Positions 48,289-57,302 are shown, counted from the first letter of the stretch. The stretch: DNA of 64,000 nucleotides from JANWVO01 sp964458495 (GCA_964458495.1 CAYWJB010000001.1:124001-188000), one strand, 5' to 3'. The notes: generated from the letters alone by a model not told the origin. Translations and numbers: made by a program.

Positions 48289-49881
48289 TCACAGGACCGG
48301 GCCGATGCGCCAGGGCACAAATTCGCGATGGCCGTGCGTTTCGCTGGCCGTGCGGCGTCCCGAGGCGGTCTCAAGGACGAGTTCGAAGATCCGGCGCCCC
48401 ACGTCCTCCACCGTGGCCTCTCCTTCGGCCACAGGGCCGGCATCGAGATCCATGTTGGAGCGCATGCGGCGGAACGTGGCCGTGTTGGAGGCGATCTTGA
48501 TGACCGGAATCGTGGGAAAGCCGATGGCCGAGCCCCGGCCCGTGGTGAAGGCGATCACGTTCGCCCCGCCGGCGGCGAGGCCGGAAAGGGAGACGGGGTC
48601 ATAGCCGGGCGTGTTCATGAATACCAGTCCCGGGCCGTTCACGCGCTCGCCGTAATCGACCACCTCCATCAACGGAAGCGTCCCTCCCTTCGCCACAGCG
48701 CCCAGCGATTTTTCCAGAATTGTTGTCAGGCCGCCTTCCTTGTTTCCAGGCGATGGATTATCGTCAAAAGATCCGCCAAACCGCGAGAGATATTCCCTGT
48801 AAGACGCCACCATTTGCAGAAGTCTTTCCGCCACTTCGCGGCTGGCGGCCCGCTCGACCAGCAGGTGTTCGGCGCCGAAAATCTCGGGCGTCTCCGCCAG
48901 CACGGCGGCGCCGCGGCAGCGGGCGAGCAGATCCGAACAGACGCCCAGCGCCGGGTTGGCCGTGATGCCGCTGAAGGAGTCCGAGCCGCCGCAATTCAGC
49001 CCGAGCACGATTTTCGAAGCCGGCAGCGGCTGGCGGCGCATGGCGGCGGCGCGCTCGATGTGCCGCTCGACGGCCCGCACGCCCGCTTCCACGGTGGCAG
49101 GAGTGCCGCCCGAGTCCTGGAGCGTGAAGCCCTCGAGCAACTCGCGCGGCAGTTCTTCCAGATACCGGTCGATCTGGTTGATCTCGCACCCCAAACCGAG
49201 GATCACCGCCCCGGCGACGTTCGGATGGTCGATCACGCCCCGCAGCACGCGGTGGAGTTGTTCGGTGTCGGGGCCGATCGAATGCCCGCAGCCATCGGCG
49301 TGGGGGAAGGCGACGACCCCGTCCACGCCTTCCGGCAGCGGCCGGCCGCGGAAGTGCCCGGCCACGAGTTCGGCGGCGTGGGAGGAGCAGTTGCTGGCCG
49401 CGGCCACGGCGATGTAGTTCCGCGTGCCCGCGCGCCCGCCGGGGCGGAGATAGCCTTGAAACACCGGCACTTCGTCCGGAGGCGGCGGCAGGACGCGCGG
49501 CTCGGCGGGGAAGCGGTACTCGCGCATTCCTTCGTCGAAAGCAAGGTTGTGCAGATGGACGTGATCGCCCGGTTCGATGACTGCCGAAGCCCGGCCGATC
49601 ACCTGGCCGTAGCGCAAGACGTTGTCGCCCGGCGAAGCGGGGCGGACGGCGACCTTGTGTCCTGCGGGGACCGGCTGCCGCAGTGCAATTTTCCTGCCTG
49701 CCACCACGATGACATCGCCGGGATGGAGGGGCAGCCTCGCCACGGCCACCGAATCGTCTGGATGCAGCAAAATGGTGCGGTTGGCCGGGGTCGCCGGGGG
49801 GCGGAGATCGACAAGTGACACCGGATTGGCCTTCTGCGGCGCCATCGCGCCGCCCGAAAGGGTTTTGTCTGATTGTTCCAC
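48289..49881 (-). CDS. uxaA: Altronate dehydratase family protein (UxaA-like)
   Basis: 530 residues. A SAF-like N-terminal domain (ILLHPDDSVAVARLPLHPGD, VPAGHKVAVRPASPGDNVLRYGQVIG, PGDHVHLHNLAF) is followed by the UxaA/GarD catalytic region: GRAGTRNYIAVAAASNCSSH, FPHADGCGHSIGPD, GLGCEINQIDRYL, LNCGGSDSFSGITANPALG, EHLLVERAASREVA. Removes water from D-altronate or a related sugar acid to give 2-keto-3-deoxygluconate, which suits KduD next door. Start is a GTG; an ATG 12 codons later is an alternative. A palindrome lies just upstream. Confidence 0.85.
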   Translation of the reverse strand: MEQSDKTLSGGAMAPQKANPVSLVDLRPPATPANRTILLHPDDSVAVARLPLHPGDVIVVAGRKIALRQPVPAGHKVAVRPASPGDNVLRYGQVIGRASAVIEPGDHVHLHNLAFDEGMREYRFPAEPRVLPPPPDEVPVFQGYLRPGGRAGTRNYIAVAAASNCSSHAAELVAGHFRGRPLPEGVDGVVAFPHADGCGHSIGPDTEQLHRVLRGVIDHPNVAGAVILGLGCEINQIDRYLEELPRELLEGFTLQDSGGTPATVEAGVRAVERHIERAAAMRRQPLPASKIVLGLNCGGSDSFSGITANPALGVCSDLLARCRGAAVLAETPEIFGAEHLLVERAASREVAERLLQMVASYREYLSRFGGSFDDNPSPGNKEGGLTTILEKSLGAVAKGGTLPLMEVVDYGERVNGPGLVFMNTPGYDPVSLSGLAAGGANVIAFTTGRGSAIGFPTIPVIKIASNTATFRRMRSNMDLDAGPVAEGEATVEDVGRRIFELVLETASGRRTASETHGHREFVPWRIGPVL

Positions 49882-49902
49882 GCCGCCTGCCGGTCAGACA
49901 AG

Positions 49903-49918
49903 CGCGGGCAAGCCCGCG
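49903..49918. promoter_or_regulatory. Palindrome between uxaA-like and secreted-protein genes
   Basis: CGCGGGC-AA-GCCCGCG, 7-base arms, 21 bases before the uxaA-like start on the minus strand. Possible operator for the uronate cassette, or an mRNA hairpin. Confidence 0.35.
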
Positions 49919-49968
49919 ATTTCGCGTGAGAATCCCGGCCGCGGGGCGGCACTAGATAACGGACTGCG

Positions 49969-50427
49969 ATGGGCAGGCGTGTCTTCATCTGGATGCTGGC
50001 GGCCGGGATGGCGGCGGCTGCGGGCGACAACCGCGGCGCGGCAGCCGAGTATGCCGGGGGCACGCTGGAGGCGATCGAAACCGGCGCCAGGGGCCGGCTG
50101 TCGGCGGCGGATCCTGTCTCGCTCGTGTTCGAGACCCGCCGCAGCGCGCTGAGGATCCCCTATGAACGGATCAATCTGCTGGAGTACGGCCAGCGGGTGG
50201 ACCGGCGGGTGCTGGAAGCGATCCTGATCTCGCCCATGATGATCCTGAGCAAGAAGCGCGCGCACTATCTCGCCATCGGATACCAGACCGAGGACGGCCG
50301 GCAGGAAGCCGTGCTGCTGCGCGTGGACAAGAACGCCATCCGGGCCGTGCTGGTCAGCCTGGAGGCACGCACCGGGCTGCGCGTCACCTACATGGATGAA
50401 GAGGCCAGAAAGGCGGGCAAGGGATGA
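49969..50427 (+). CDS. Small secreted protein of unknown function
   Basis: 152 residues with a signal peptide (MGRRVFIWMLAAGMAAAAG). The rest is beta/alpha mixed: YAGGTLEAIETGARGRLSA, SLVFETRRSALRIPYERINLLEYGQ, HYLAIGYQTEDGRQEAVLLRVDKNAIRAVLVSLEART. The pattern of a strand, a Gln/Arg helix and a Lys-rich strand resembles small PH-like or LSm-like exported domains, but I cannot name it. Coupled by ATGA to the next gene. Confidence 0.65.
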   Translation: MGRRVFIWMLAAGMAAAAGDNRGAAAEYAGGTLEAIETGARGRLSAADPVSLVFETRRSALRIPYERINLLEYGQRVDRRVLEAILISPMMILSKKRAHYLAIGYQTEDGRQEAVLLRVDKNAIRAVLVSLEARTGLRVTYMDEEARKAGKG

Positions 50428-51023
50428 ACTGGATTGCAGTGGCGCTTGCCTTTCTGCTCTGGCCCGCCTTCCAGCCGGCTGACGAGGATCCGGGCGCGCG
50501 CCTGCTGCGCGTGCGCCGGCTTTTCGTGGACCGCTTCGGCGGCGGCGAAGGGGCGGCGCAGATCCGCGACATGGTGATCGCCAGCCTGCAACGCAGCGGG
50601 CTGTTTCAGATCACGGAGAATCCCGACCGCGCCGACGCCGTTCTGCGGGGTTCGGCCGAGGATCTCGTGTTTACGGACGTCTTCCAGTCGGGCGACGCCT
50701 TGGGAGCGCGGGCCAACGCCTCCGGGGGCCGCGGCGCGAGCGTGCGCAACCGGGCGTATGGCGCGCTGGGCGCGGGTGTGAACGAAAGCGAAAGCATGCG
50801 GATCCAGGAACGCAAGCATGAAGCGTCGGCCAGCGTGCGCATCGTCGCCCGCGACGGCGATGTGCTGTGGTCGACGACGCAGGAGAGCCTGGGGGCGAAG
50901 TTCCGGTCCGCCAGCGCCGATGTGGCCGACCGGATCACGCGGCAGCTGGCCGCGGACCTGGAACGGATCCGCGAGGCGGGCGCCCGGCGCGCGGGAGCGG
51001 AGCCGAGGAAGGAGGCCCGATGA
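50424..51023 (+). CDS. Secreted protein with a CsgG/LpoB-like start
   Basis: 199 residues; short signal peptide (MNWIAVALAFLLWPAFQ). RLFVDRFGGGEGAAQIRDMVIASLQRSGLFQITENPDRADAVLRG matches the general pattern of lipoprotein families that sense or build complexes (CsgG/LpoB/DUF4136-like). Further on EASASVRIVARDGDVLWSTTQES and an Arg/Glu-rich tail. No lipobox Cys. Role unknown. A terminator-like hairpin overlaps its last codons. Confidence 0.6.
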   Translation: MNWIAVALAFLLWPAFQPADEDPGARLLRVRRLFVDRFGGGEGAAQIRDMVIASLQRSGLFQITENPDRADAVLRGSAEDLVFTDVFQSGDALGARANASGGRGASVRNRAYGALGAGVNESESMRIQERKHEASASVRIVARDGDVLWSTTQESLGAKFRSASADVADRITRQLAADLERIREAGARRAGAEPRKEAR

Positions 51024-51051
51024 CCAGCCGCCGACTCTCGGGTCTTTTTTT
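51016..51051 (+). terminator. Possible intrinsic terminator
   Basis: CCCGA (51016-51020) and TCGGG (51038-51042) with a 17-base loop, then TCTTTTTTT (T-run 51045-51051). The stem is only 5 base pairs, so efficiency is doubtful. Confidence 0.4.
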
Positions 51052-51125
51052 CACCTGTTTTGGGGCAATCGGGGGTAGCCATGAGAGTACCGGGTGATAT
51101 AGGATGAAGGCCACGGGATCAGACT

Positions 51126-51458
51126 GTGCGGAAGCAGGACCTCAGCCCCGAGACGCAGGCGGCGGGAAGGCTGCCTCTGCGGGAGCACCGCTTGCGGGCG
51201 CGGGTGTCGTTGGAAGAGATCATGGCGGAGACCAAGATCAGCCGGCGTTTCCTCGAGGCGATCGAGGACGGGCGGTACGGAGAACTGCCCGGCGGAGTCT
51301 TCGCCATCAACTACATCCGGCAGTACGCAGCCATGACGGGCTACGACGCGGAACTGATCCTGGACCACTACCGGAGCCGGTGCGAGCCGGCGCCGGAGGC
51401 GCAGCCGGTGCAGAGGCAACAGCCGGCACGGTGGGTGCGGTTCTTCGAGTCCGCCTGA
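51126..51458 (+). CDS. Helix-turn-helix protein (RodZ/HTH_25-like)
   Basis: 110 residues from a GTG. The HTH_25 domain (about 18-85) reads LREHRLRARVSLEEIMAETKISRRFLEAIEDGRYGELPGGVFAINYIRQYAAMTG, as in the cytosolic domain of RodZ. The remaining 30 residues are a Pro/Gln-rich tail with no transmembrane segment, so this is a soluble version. It stands 125 bases before flgM. It may regulate the flagellar cassette, but that is only positional. Confidence 0.8.
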   Translation: MRKQDLSPETQAAGRLPLREHRLRARVSLEEIMAETKISRRFLEAIEDGRYGELPGGVFAINYIRQYAAMTGYDAELILDHYRSRCEPAPEAQPVQRQQPARWVRFFESA

Positions 51459-51506
51459 GCGGCGGGGGGGGACGGCAGCGGCGTCCCGGATCTCTGGAGA
51501 TTCTTC

Positions 51507-51533
51507 TCAGGATTTTGTGTGCGGAGCCGATAA
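51507..51533 (+). promoter_or_regulatory. Sigma-28 (FliA)-type promoter before flgM
   Basis: GCCGATAA at 51526-51533 is an exact match to the sigma-28 -10 consensus, and TCAGGATT at 51507-51514 matches TAAAGTTT at 5 of 8 positions with the standard 11-base gap. The flgM ATG follows 49 bases later. Confidence 0.6.
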
Positions 51534-51582
51534 GGCGTTGGAGGCGTGATGCCCGCCTGCGGGGCGGCGCACGAGCAACGCG

Positions 51583-51900
51583 ATGAAGATAGACGACCGT
51601 AACGCGGCGAATCTCAACCCGGCGGCACTGGATCCGGCGCGGCAGGCTGAAGCTGCGGAGGCGCAGAAGGCGGCCCGGACCGCCCAGACGGGGCAGCAGG
51701 GGGCCAGCGACCGGGTGGCGCTGTCGGAACTCTCGGCGCGGCTGCGGGAGCTGGCCGGTGGGGGCGAGGCTCGCGAGGCGCGGATCCAGGCGCTGGCCGA
51801 GCAGTTCCAGACCGGCCGGTACGACCCGGACCCGGACGCGGTGGCGGACGCGTTGATTGCAGAGGCGGAGCTCAAGGAGGAAGGTGGCGGTGAGGCCTGA
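51583..51900 (+). CDS. flgM: Anti-sigma-28 factor FlgM
   Basis: 105 residues. N-terminal half disordered and Ala/Gln-rich, C-terminal half with the FlgM helices: SDRVALSELSARLRELAG, REARIQALAEQFQTGRYDPDPDAVADALIAEAEL. The R-x-x-x-I-x-x-L...G-x-Y-x-x-D-x-x-x-V-A-x-x-L-I pattern is diagnostic. FlgM holds FliA inactive until hook completion. Here it is behind a sigma-28-like promoter and heads the flgN-flgK-flgL cluster, giving negative feedback. Confidence 0.9.
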   Translation: MKIDDRNAANLNPAALDPARQAEAAEAQKAARTAQTGQQGASDRVALSELSARLRELAGGGEAREARIQALAEQFQTGRYDPDPDAVADALIAEAELKEEGGGEA

Positions 51901-52279
51901 GCCGAGTGTCGGCAACGGCGGATGGGAGGGCCTGGCCACCCGGTTGCGCGATGCTGTCCGGGAGTTGGAGTCGTCGCTGGCCGCAGCGCCGGTGGCAGGC
52001 GCCGCAAGGCTGCAGCAGCAATTGGTGCAGTTCGCGGGCTGCCTGACGGAGGCAGAGGAACTGTGGCGCACGGGGCGGCGCGAGGGCGCGGAGAGCTTCC
52101 GTCAGGAATTGGGGCGGTGGGGCCAACGGCAGGGGCTGGTGCGCGCCTGGATCGAATCCAACTCTTCGCTGGTGGCCGGGTGGGCTGCGGCGGCGGGAAC
52201 CGGCACGGGCTATGGTCCGGAAGGACGGCAGGCAGGTGCGGAGCCGGGGGCAGGAGCCTCACAGTCCGGCCAGGGATAG
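51890..52279 (+). CDS. flgN: FlgN-like flagellar chaperone
   Basis: About 129 residues from a GTG that overlaps the flgM end; AAGGAGG lies upstream. Mainly helical with WEGLATRLRDAVRELESSLAAA and RLQQQLVQFAGCLTEAEELW, compatible with FlgN, the secretion chaperone of the hook-junction proteins. The tail is Gly/Pro-rich. Sequence similarity is weak, so the call rests largely on position between flgM and flgK. Confidence 0.6.
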   Translation: MRPEPSVGNGGWEGLATRLRDAVRELESSLAAAPVAGAARLQQQLVQFAGCLTEAEELWRTGRREGAESFRQELGRWGQRQGLVRAWIESNSSLVAGWAAAAGTGTGYGPEGRQAGAEPGAGASQSGQG

Positions 52280-52286
52280 CGTCGTC

Positions 52287-53651
52287 ATGGGCAACCTGTT
52301 CGTATCGTTGAGGAACGCAGCCGGTGCGATGAAGGTGTTTGAACGGGCTGCCAGTGTGGTGCAGTCCAATGTGGCCAACGCCTCGACGCCCGGCTACGCC
52401 AAACAGGTGCAGGTGCTCACGGCGATGCCGATGGATCTGGACCGCGGCTTGCTTGGGGGCGTGGCTTCGGGAGGAACGCTGAACCTTCGCGACGCCTACG
52501 CCGAAGCCACAGTGCGGCAGCGTCTGACGGCCTCGGGTTACGCCGACGAGCGGCGCGCGCAGCTGGAACAGCTGGAGCCGCTGTACGGGATCGGAGAGGA
52601 GGCGGGCCTGGGCGCGGCCATCAACCGTTTCTTCCAGTCGGTGGCGGCGCTCACGGTAGCGCCCAATGATCTGGCGGCGCGCCAGACCGTGCTGGACCGG
52701 GCCGATGCGCTGGCACGGTCGTTCCGCTCCATGGCCACCGGCCTGGCGGAAGCGGAAAACTCGGCCCAGAGGGCGCTTCAGCAGCGGGTGGACCAGCTCA
52801 ACGCGACACTGTCCGGCATCGCCGGGATCAACCGCATCTTCCAGCAGGACTTCCGGGCGCAGGAGGATCCGGGGCTGCAATCGAGATTGCACAACCTGCT
52901 GGAGGACTTGAGCGAACTGGCCGACGTGAGCGTCCTTCGCCGCGAAGACGGCACTGTGGCCGTCTATCTCGGCGGGCAGACGATGCTGACCAGCAGCGGC
53001 AGCTTCTACCCGCTGTCGCTCGATGCGAGCGACCCGGCGAGAGTCGAATTGCTGGATGCCGAAGGGCGCGTCATCACCGATCAGCTCACTGGCGGGAGGT
53101 TGAAGGCGCTGTTCGATATCCGCAATGAGGTGCTGCCGCAGAGGCTGGCCGACCTCGACCGGCTGGCGCAGACGCTGGCCGACGACGTCAACACGGTGTT
53201 GCTGGGCGGCGTGGATCTGGACGGCAATGCCCCGTCGCAGGGCCTGTTCGCCTACAACGCGGGCCTGGGCGTGGCACGGACGCTGGCGATCACCTTGATG
53301 ACAGCGCGCGAGCTGCCTGCGGCCGATCCGTCCGCGCCCGGGGGCAACGCCGTTGCCGTCGCCACTGCTGAACTCGCGCAGCAGAAGCGGATCGACGGCT
53401 ACACTTTCGTGCAGCACTATGCCGTGCAGGCCGCGGCTGCGGGCAGGCTGGTGGCGGAGGGGCGCGAGGCGGCGGGCGTGGCGGGGCAACTGGTCACACA
53501 GGCCCGCCAGTTCCGCGAGGAGATCCAGAGAGTCAACCTGGACGAGGAGGCGGTCATCCTCATGCAGGTGCAGCGCGCCTATGAAGCGGCGGCGCAGATG
53601 ATCCGCGTGATCGACGAAATGACTCAAACTGTGCTGGGATTGATCCGTTAA
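52287..53651 (+). CDS. flgK: Flagellar hook-associated protein 1 FlgK
   Basis: 454 residues. Starts MGNLFVSLRNAAGAMKVFERAASVVQSNVANASTPGYAKQ, the conserved N-terminal rod-domain with ANASTPGYAKQ. The C-terminus ends EIQRVNLDEEAVILMQVQRAYEAAAQMIRVIDEMTQTVLGLIR, again typical of FlgK. Shorter than enteric FlgK (about 550), with a reduced central D2/D3 region. Forms the first hook-filament junction layer after secretion. Confidence 0.93.
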   Translation: MGNLFVSLRNAAGAMKVFERAASVVQSNVANASTPGYAKQVQVLTAMPMDLDRGLLGGVASGGTLNLRDAYAEATVRQRLTASGYADERRAQLEQLEPLYGIGEEAGLGAAINRFFQSVAALTVAPNDLAARQTVLDRADALARSFRSMATGLAEAENSAQRALQQRVDQLNATLSGIAGINRIFQQDFRAQEDPGLQSRLHNLLEDLSELADVSVLRREDGTVAVYLGGQTMLTSSGSFYPLSLDASDPARVELLDAEGRVITDQLTGGRLKALFDIRNEVLPQRLADLDRLAQTLADDVNTVLLGGVDLDGNAPSQGLFAYNAGLGVARTLAITLMTARELPAADPSAPGGNAVAVATAELAQQKRIDGYTFVQHYAVQAAAAGRLVAEGREAAGVAGQLVTQARQFREEIQRVNLDEEAVILMQVQRAYEAAAQMIRVIDEMTQTVLGLIR

Positions 53652-53669
53652 GAGGGCAGGGACGGCGAC

Positions 53670-54575
53670 ATGATCCGCTCACTGGACGCGGCGACAAACC
53701 GGTTTCTCGACGGGCTGCGCGACCTCAACGCGCGCATGGAACGCGCTCAGCGGCATGTAGCCGGCGGCAAGCGCCTCTCCGCGCCCTCCGATGAACCGGA
53801 CGGCGTCGTCAGCCTGGTCAGCGCCAAGTCTGATCTGGCCCGGCTCGAACAGATCCGGGCGAATCTCGGCCGCTTCAAAACGGAAGTCGACGGCGCAGAA
53901 GGCGTGCTGCAACAGGCCGTCAAGTTGTTCGACCGCGTGCGGACGCTGGCCATAACCGGCGCCAGCGGCATCCAGACGGCCATCACGCGCAACGGCATCG
54001 CCGACGAGATCCAGTCACTGCTGGTTCGCATGGTTGGCATCGCCAACACGCAGGTCGACGGGCGCTACGTGTTCTCCGGCAACTCCGACCAGGCCCCCGC
54101 TTACGCGCTGGATTGGAGCGGCGTGCCGCCTTGGGGCGCCTACCAGGGTTCGGCCGCCACCCGCGAGGCGATCCATCCCACCGGTGTCACCTTCCGCGTC
54201 TCGCTCGACGCCCAGTGGATCTTCGACAACGCGGATCCCGGCCGCAACGTCTTCGCAGCCTTGGAAAACGTCCGGCAGGCGCTTCTGTCAGGCGACGAAG
54301 ACGCCATGCGGCAGGCGCTCGAACCGTTGGGCGATGTGGCCGCCCATCTGAACGCCGCGCTCATGTTCTACGGAAACGTGCAAACCCAGATCGCAGAAGG
54401 CATCGAGACCGCCTCCACCATGACACTGCGGCTGAAAACCCAGATCTCGGGCATAGAGGATGCCGACCTCACCGAGGCCGTCGTCGAACTTCAGCAGGTC
54501 CGGTTCACGATGGACGCAGCTTTGCAGGTTCGGGCCGCTTCCCCGCGCCGCAGCCTCTTCGATTACCTCGGCTGA
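53670..54575 (+). CDS. flgL: Flagellar hook-associated protein 3 FlgL
   Basis: 301 residues with the flagellin-like ends of FlgL: IRSLDAATNRFLDGLRDLNARMERAQRHVAGGKRLSAPSDEPDGV at the start, DADLTEAVVELQQVRFTMDAALQVRA at the end. The middle has RYVFSGNSDQAPAY as in FlgL proteins. Forms the second junction layer above FlgK. Last gene of the cassette. No flagellin gene follows, so filament genes are elsewhere. 225 bases after it hold nothing identifiable before the convergent GH30 gene. Confidence 0.92.
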   Translation: MIRSLDAATNRFLDGLRDLNARMERAQRHVAGGKRLSAPSDEPDGVVSLVSAKSDLARLEQIRANLGRFKTEVDGAEGVLQQAVKLFDRVRTLAITGASGIQTAITRNGIADEIQSLLVRMVGIANTQVDGRYVFSGNSDQAPAYALDWSGVPPWGAYQGSAATREAIHPTGVTFRVSLDAQWIFDNADPGRNVFAALENVRQALLSGDEDAMRQALEPLGDVAAHLNAALMFYGNVQTQIAEGIETASTMTLRLKTQISGIEDADLTEAVVELQQVRFTMDAALQVRAASPRRSLFDYLG

Positions 54576-54800
54576 GCTGCCGCCTCGGACACACGCCCAA
54601 CTGCGGGGCTTCGCTCAAGCTCCACCCGCAGAATTGCTTCAACGCCAGTCTCTCCGCAGCAGCGGGCGAAGGCAGGCGAACCGCCTGTACGACATCAGCG
54701 CAACACCGCAGATTCGCAGGCCAGGTTTGTTGGTCCTCCTCGGCGATCTCCCAACCATCCGGGCACTGGACCTGACGGCTCGCGCCGCCGCGCCTGCCAC

Positions 54801-56672
54801 TCACTCGTTGCGGAACCGGAGCCAGTTCAGGTTGCCCAGACCGCCACTGCCGCCTTGTCTCGTGAAGACGACATACAGATCCCGGATCCCGGCCGCTCCG
54901 GCCACCTGCGCGCGCACCGTGGTCCACGCCTGCCAGCCGCCGGTGACCGGCAGCGGCGCTTGCGCGATCAGCGGTCCATTGGGGGCGTCGAGGCGAAATT
55001 CCAGCATGCCGCCGGTGCCCGCACTCGCCACCCGCGCCTCCACCACATTCACGCCAGTGCCGAAGTCGATGTTCCGGAACTGCGCCCAGCTGCCGGCGGC
55101 AGCGTAGCCCAGGTGGAAGCCGCCGTCCTCGTCCGTGCAAGGTTCCGTACGCAGCTCGCGCAGATCGGTATAGTTCGACGCCAAGATGGGCGCGCCGGCA
55201 GCCGGAATCACGAATTCAGGCCTCTTGTCGCGCGGCGCGCGCGGCTCTGCAGGCGGCCCCGGCGGCTCCACCCCTTGCCGCCAGACGGCTGTCATTCCGC
55301 TGCGGGGCGGCAGAGCGAGCTCCGCCCGCCGCCCGCGCCACTCCACCTGGAAGCGTTTCTCGGCAGCTGTTTCGTTGTAAGCCACCACGACACGGCTGCG
55401 GTCGCGGTTCACGAACGCCGCCGTGATCACGCCAGGCACGTTTGTCGAATACACCCGCACAGCCCCGGGGCGCACGAATTTGCTGAAGTGCCCCAAAGTG
55501 TAGAAGTCGATCGTCTTCTTTACCTCGCCGGTCCGCTCGTTGACTTCGATGAGTCCCGTACAGGTGCTGCAACCGCCGGCGTGGGGCCCGCGGTCCTGGT
55601 TCAGCGCCAGCCCCCATTTCACAAACGCCCGCGCCCAGTTCCGCATCGAGTGAATGATCGCTTCGAAGTCAGCCTTCACCTGATCATCGATCCACGTCCC
55701 CCCGCTTGCCTCCGTCACATACTGTCCCCGCCTCGGATCGAGCTGATGCACCAGCGTCATCGCCCCCGCCGTGCCGCCATACCAATGCCACGCCGTACCC
55801 GCGATCCGGGGCGAGCCCGCCAGCACGGGGTCGGCGAGCACCGCTGCCGGATAGTCCGGGCGGTCCCAGTTGTGGTCGTAGACGAGAACCCGCACCGGGA
55901 GCCGCGCGGCGTTCAGCTCCGGCAACAGGTGGTTTCTCAGAAACTCGATCTGCTCGGCCGCTGTCACCGACATCCCCGGATAATCGTTCGGTACATAGAG
56001 CGGCTCGTTCTGCATGGAAACGTAGTGCACCGGCACGCCCTCGGAAGCGTATGCTTCCAAGTACTTGCGGAAGTAACGCGCAAACGCGGGATAGGCCTCT
56101 TTCCGCAGCGAGCCGCCGATCATCGAGCCGCTCGTCTTCATCCAGCCCGGCGCGCTCCAGGGACTCCCCATCATGCGGATCATCGGGTGGATCCGCAGAG
56201 CCTGCCGGAGCAGCGGCAGGATGTCCTGCCGGTCGTGATCGATCGTGAATCTCTCCATGTTGGGATCCTGCTGGCCTGGCGGCAGGTCGTTGTAGGAGTA
56301 GTGGAAGCGCGCCAGGTCGGATGCGCCCATCGGGTTGCGCAGGAAGCTGACTCCGATCCCCTTGCGCGGGTCGAACAGCTCCTCCATCACTTGCCGCTGC
56401 TTCTCCGCCGGCACGCGCTGGCGGACGAGGTAAGCTGCCGAGTCCGTCATGGATGCGCCGAATCCCTCGATCTGCTGCCAGGCAATGCCATCGGCGACAA
56501 CGACGACCGGGAGGACCGCATTCTTCTCCGGGGAAAAACCCGTAGACGGCTGATGCGAGAGCAGCGCGGTTCTGTCACCTGTGGTCAGCCACAGTTCCAG
56601 CTGCTGCGCGTGCGTGCGGGGCTGCGGCGGCGCGAGAAGCAGGAGAATCGGGAGGAATTCCGAAGCACGCAT
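54801..56672 (-). CDS. GH30 glycoside hydrolase with CBM6-like domain, secreted
   Basis: 623 residues. Signal peptide (EFLPILLLLAPPQPRTHAQ). GH30 barrel with IEGFGASMTDSAAYLV, MRMMGSPWSAPGWMKTSGSM-type motif, acid/base Glu in YVSMQNEPLYVP (near 221) and nucleophile Glu in YVTEASGGTW (near 320). A beta domain follows, then a CBM6-like module (near 490-620) with GFHLGYAAAGSWAQFRNIDFG and GGWQAWTTVRAQV. Expected to act on beta-1,6-glucan, glucosylceramide or xylan-type chains. Start at 56672 puts the leader at the N-terminus. Confidence 0.9.
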   Translation of the reverse strand: MRASEFLPILLLLAPPQPRTHAQQLELWLTTGDRTALLSHQPSTGFSPEKNAVLPVVVVADGIAWQQIEGFGASMTDSAAYLVRQRVPAEKQRQVMEELFDPRKGIGVSFLRNPMGASDLARFHYSYNDLPPGQQDPNMERFTIDHDRQDILPLLRQALRIHPMIRMMGSPWSAPGWMKTSGSMIGGSLRKEAYPAFARYFRKYLEAYASEGVPVHYVSMQNEPLYVPNDYPGMSVTAAEQIEFLRNHLLPELNAARLPVRVLVYDHNWDRPDYPAAVLADPVLAGSPRIAGTAWHWYGGTAGAMTLVHQLDPRRGQYVTEASGGTWIDDQVKADFEAIIHSMRNWARAFVKWGLALNQDRGPHAGGCSTCTGLIEVNERTGEVKKTIDFYTLGHFSKFVRPGAVRVYSTNVPGVITAAFVNRDRSRVVVAYNETAAEKRFQVEWRGRRAELALPPRSGMTAVWRQGVEPPGPPAEPRAPRDKRPEFVIPAAGAPILASNYTDLRELRTEPCTDEDGGFHLGYAAAGSWAQFRNIDFGTGVNVVEARVASAGTGGMLEFRLDAPNGPLIAQAPLPVTGGWQAWTTVRAQVAGAAGIRDLYVVFTRQGGSGGLGNLNWLRFRNE

Positions 56673-56741
56673 GGCGATGCCAGAGTAGCACTGCACTCGC
56701 GGGGAATCCACGGCCGCAGCTCACGCGGCTGCTGACGCCCA

Positions 56742-57251
56742 TTACTGGCTTGCGCGCTGGACCTCCGCCACCTTCCCGTCCACCACTCGAATGCTGCCAA
56801 GCTGCCGTCCCCTGGCGGTGTATTCGCAGATCTCCACCAGACGTCCGTCCTCCGGCAGCACCACCCGAAAGGCGGGCTTTCCGAGCACGGCCAGCAGCTC
56901 GTCCGAAGTCATCCCCACGGTGATCTTTTCGAACTCCTCCGCAGTGGGTTCTTTCTCGTTCACCGGTTTCCTCTTTGCTGCGGGGGGAACCGCCACGACT
57001 GCGGAAGACGGCCGGACCGCGCGGCCGGAGTCGCCTTGGACGGCGCCCTTCTGCGAAGCGTCAAGCGCGCTGCCCGCTTTCTTCAGGATCGCGCCCAGAC
57101 CATCCCCCAGCTTCTTCGCGGCAGGCCCTGCGGCGCCCTTGGCAGCGGTCGCGGTCCCGTACTCGACCCCTGCCTGCCCCTGGCAGAGAAGCGCCGCACC
57201 CGTCATGAGCAGCAACGCCAAACCGGTCTTGAACGCGTGTTTCACACGCAT
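56742..57251 (-). CDS. BamE/SmpA-like secreted protein
   Basis: 169 residues. Signal peptide (FKTGLALLLMTGAALLCQG; no lipobox), an Ala/Lys-rich middle and a C-terminal domain (about 110-165) with ITVGMTSDELLAVLGKPAF, GRLVEICEYTARGRQLGSIRVVDGKVAEV, the SmpA/OmlA-type beta-alpha pattern. BamE-like domains bind outer-membrane assembly partners or act as small periplasmic modules. GGGGGAGGAG touches the ATG at 57251; a GTG two codons later (57245) has better spacing. Confidence 0.7.
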   Translation of the reverse strand: MRVKHAFKTGLALLLMTGAALLCQGQAGVEYGTATAAKGAAGPAAKKLGDGLGAILKKAGSALDASQKGAVQGDSGRAVRPSSAVVAVPPAAKRKPVNEKEPTAEEFEKITVGMTSDELLAVLGKPAFRVVLPEDGRLVEICEYTARGRQLGSIRVVDGKVAEVQRASQ

Positions 57252-57302
57252 CTCCTCCCCCACGATCATAGACCGTTTCCCTCTCCCGAACCATCGGCCG
57301 TC

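Noticed and set aside
54576..54800. Possible gene between flgL and GH30
   Set aside because: Frames here are continuations of shadow frames from flgL; no start with a ribosome site and no recognisable motif.
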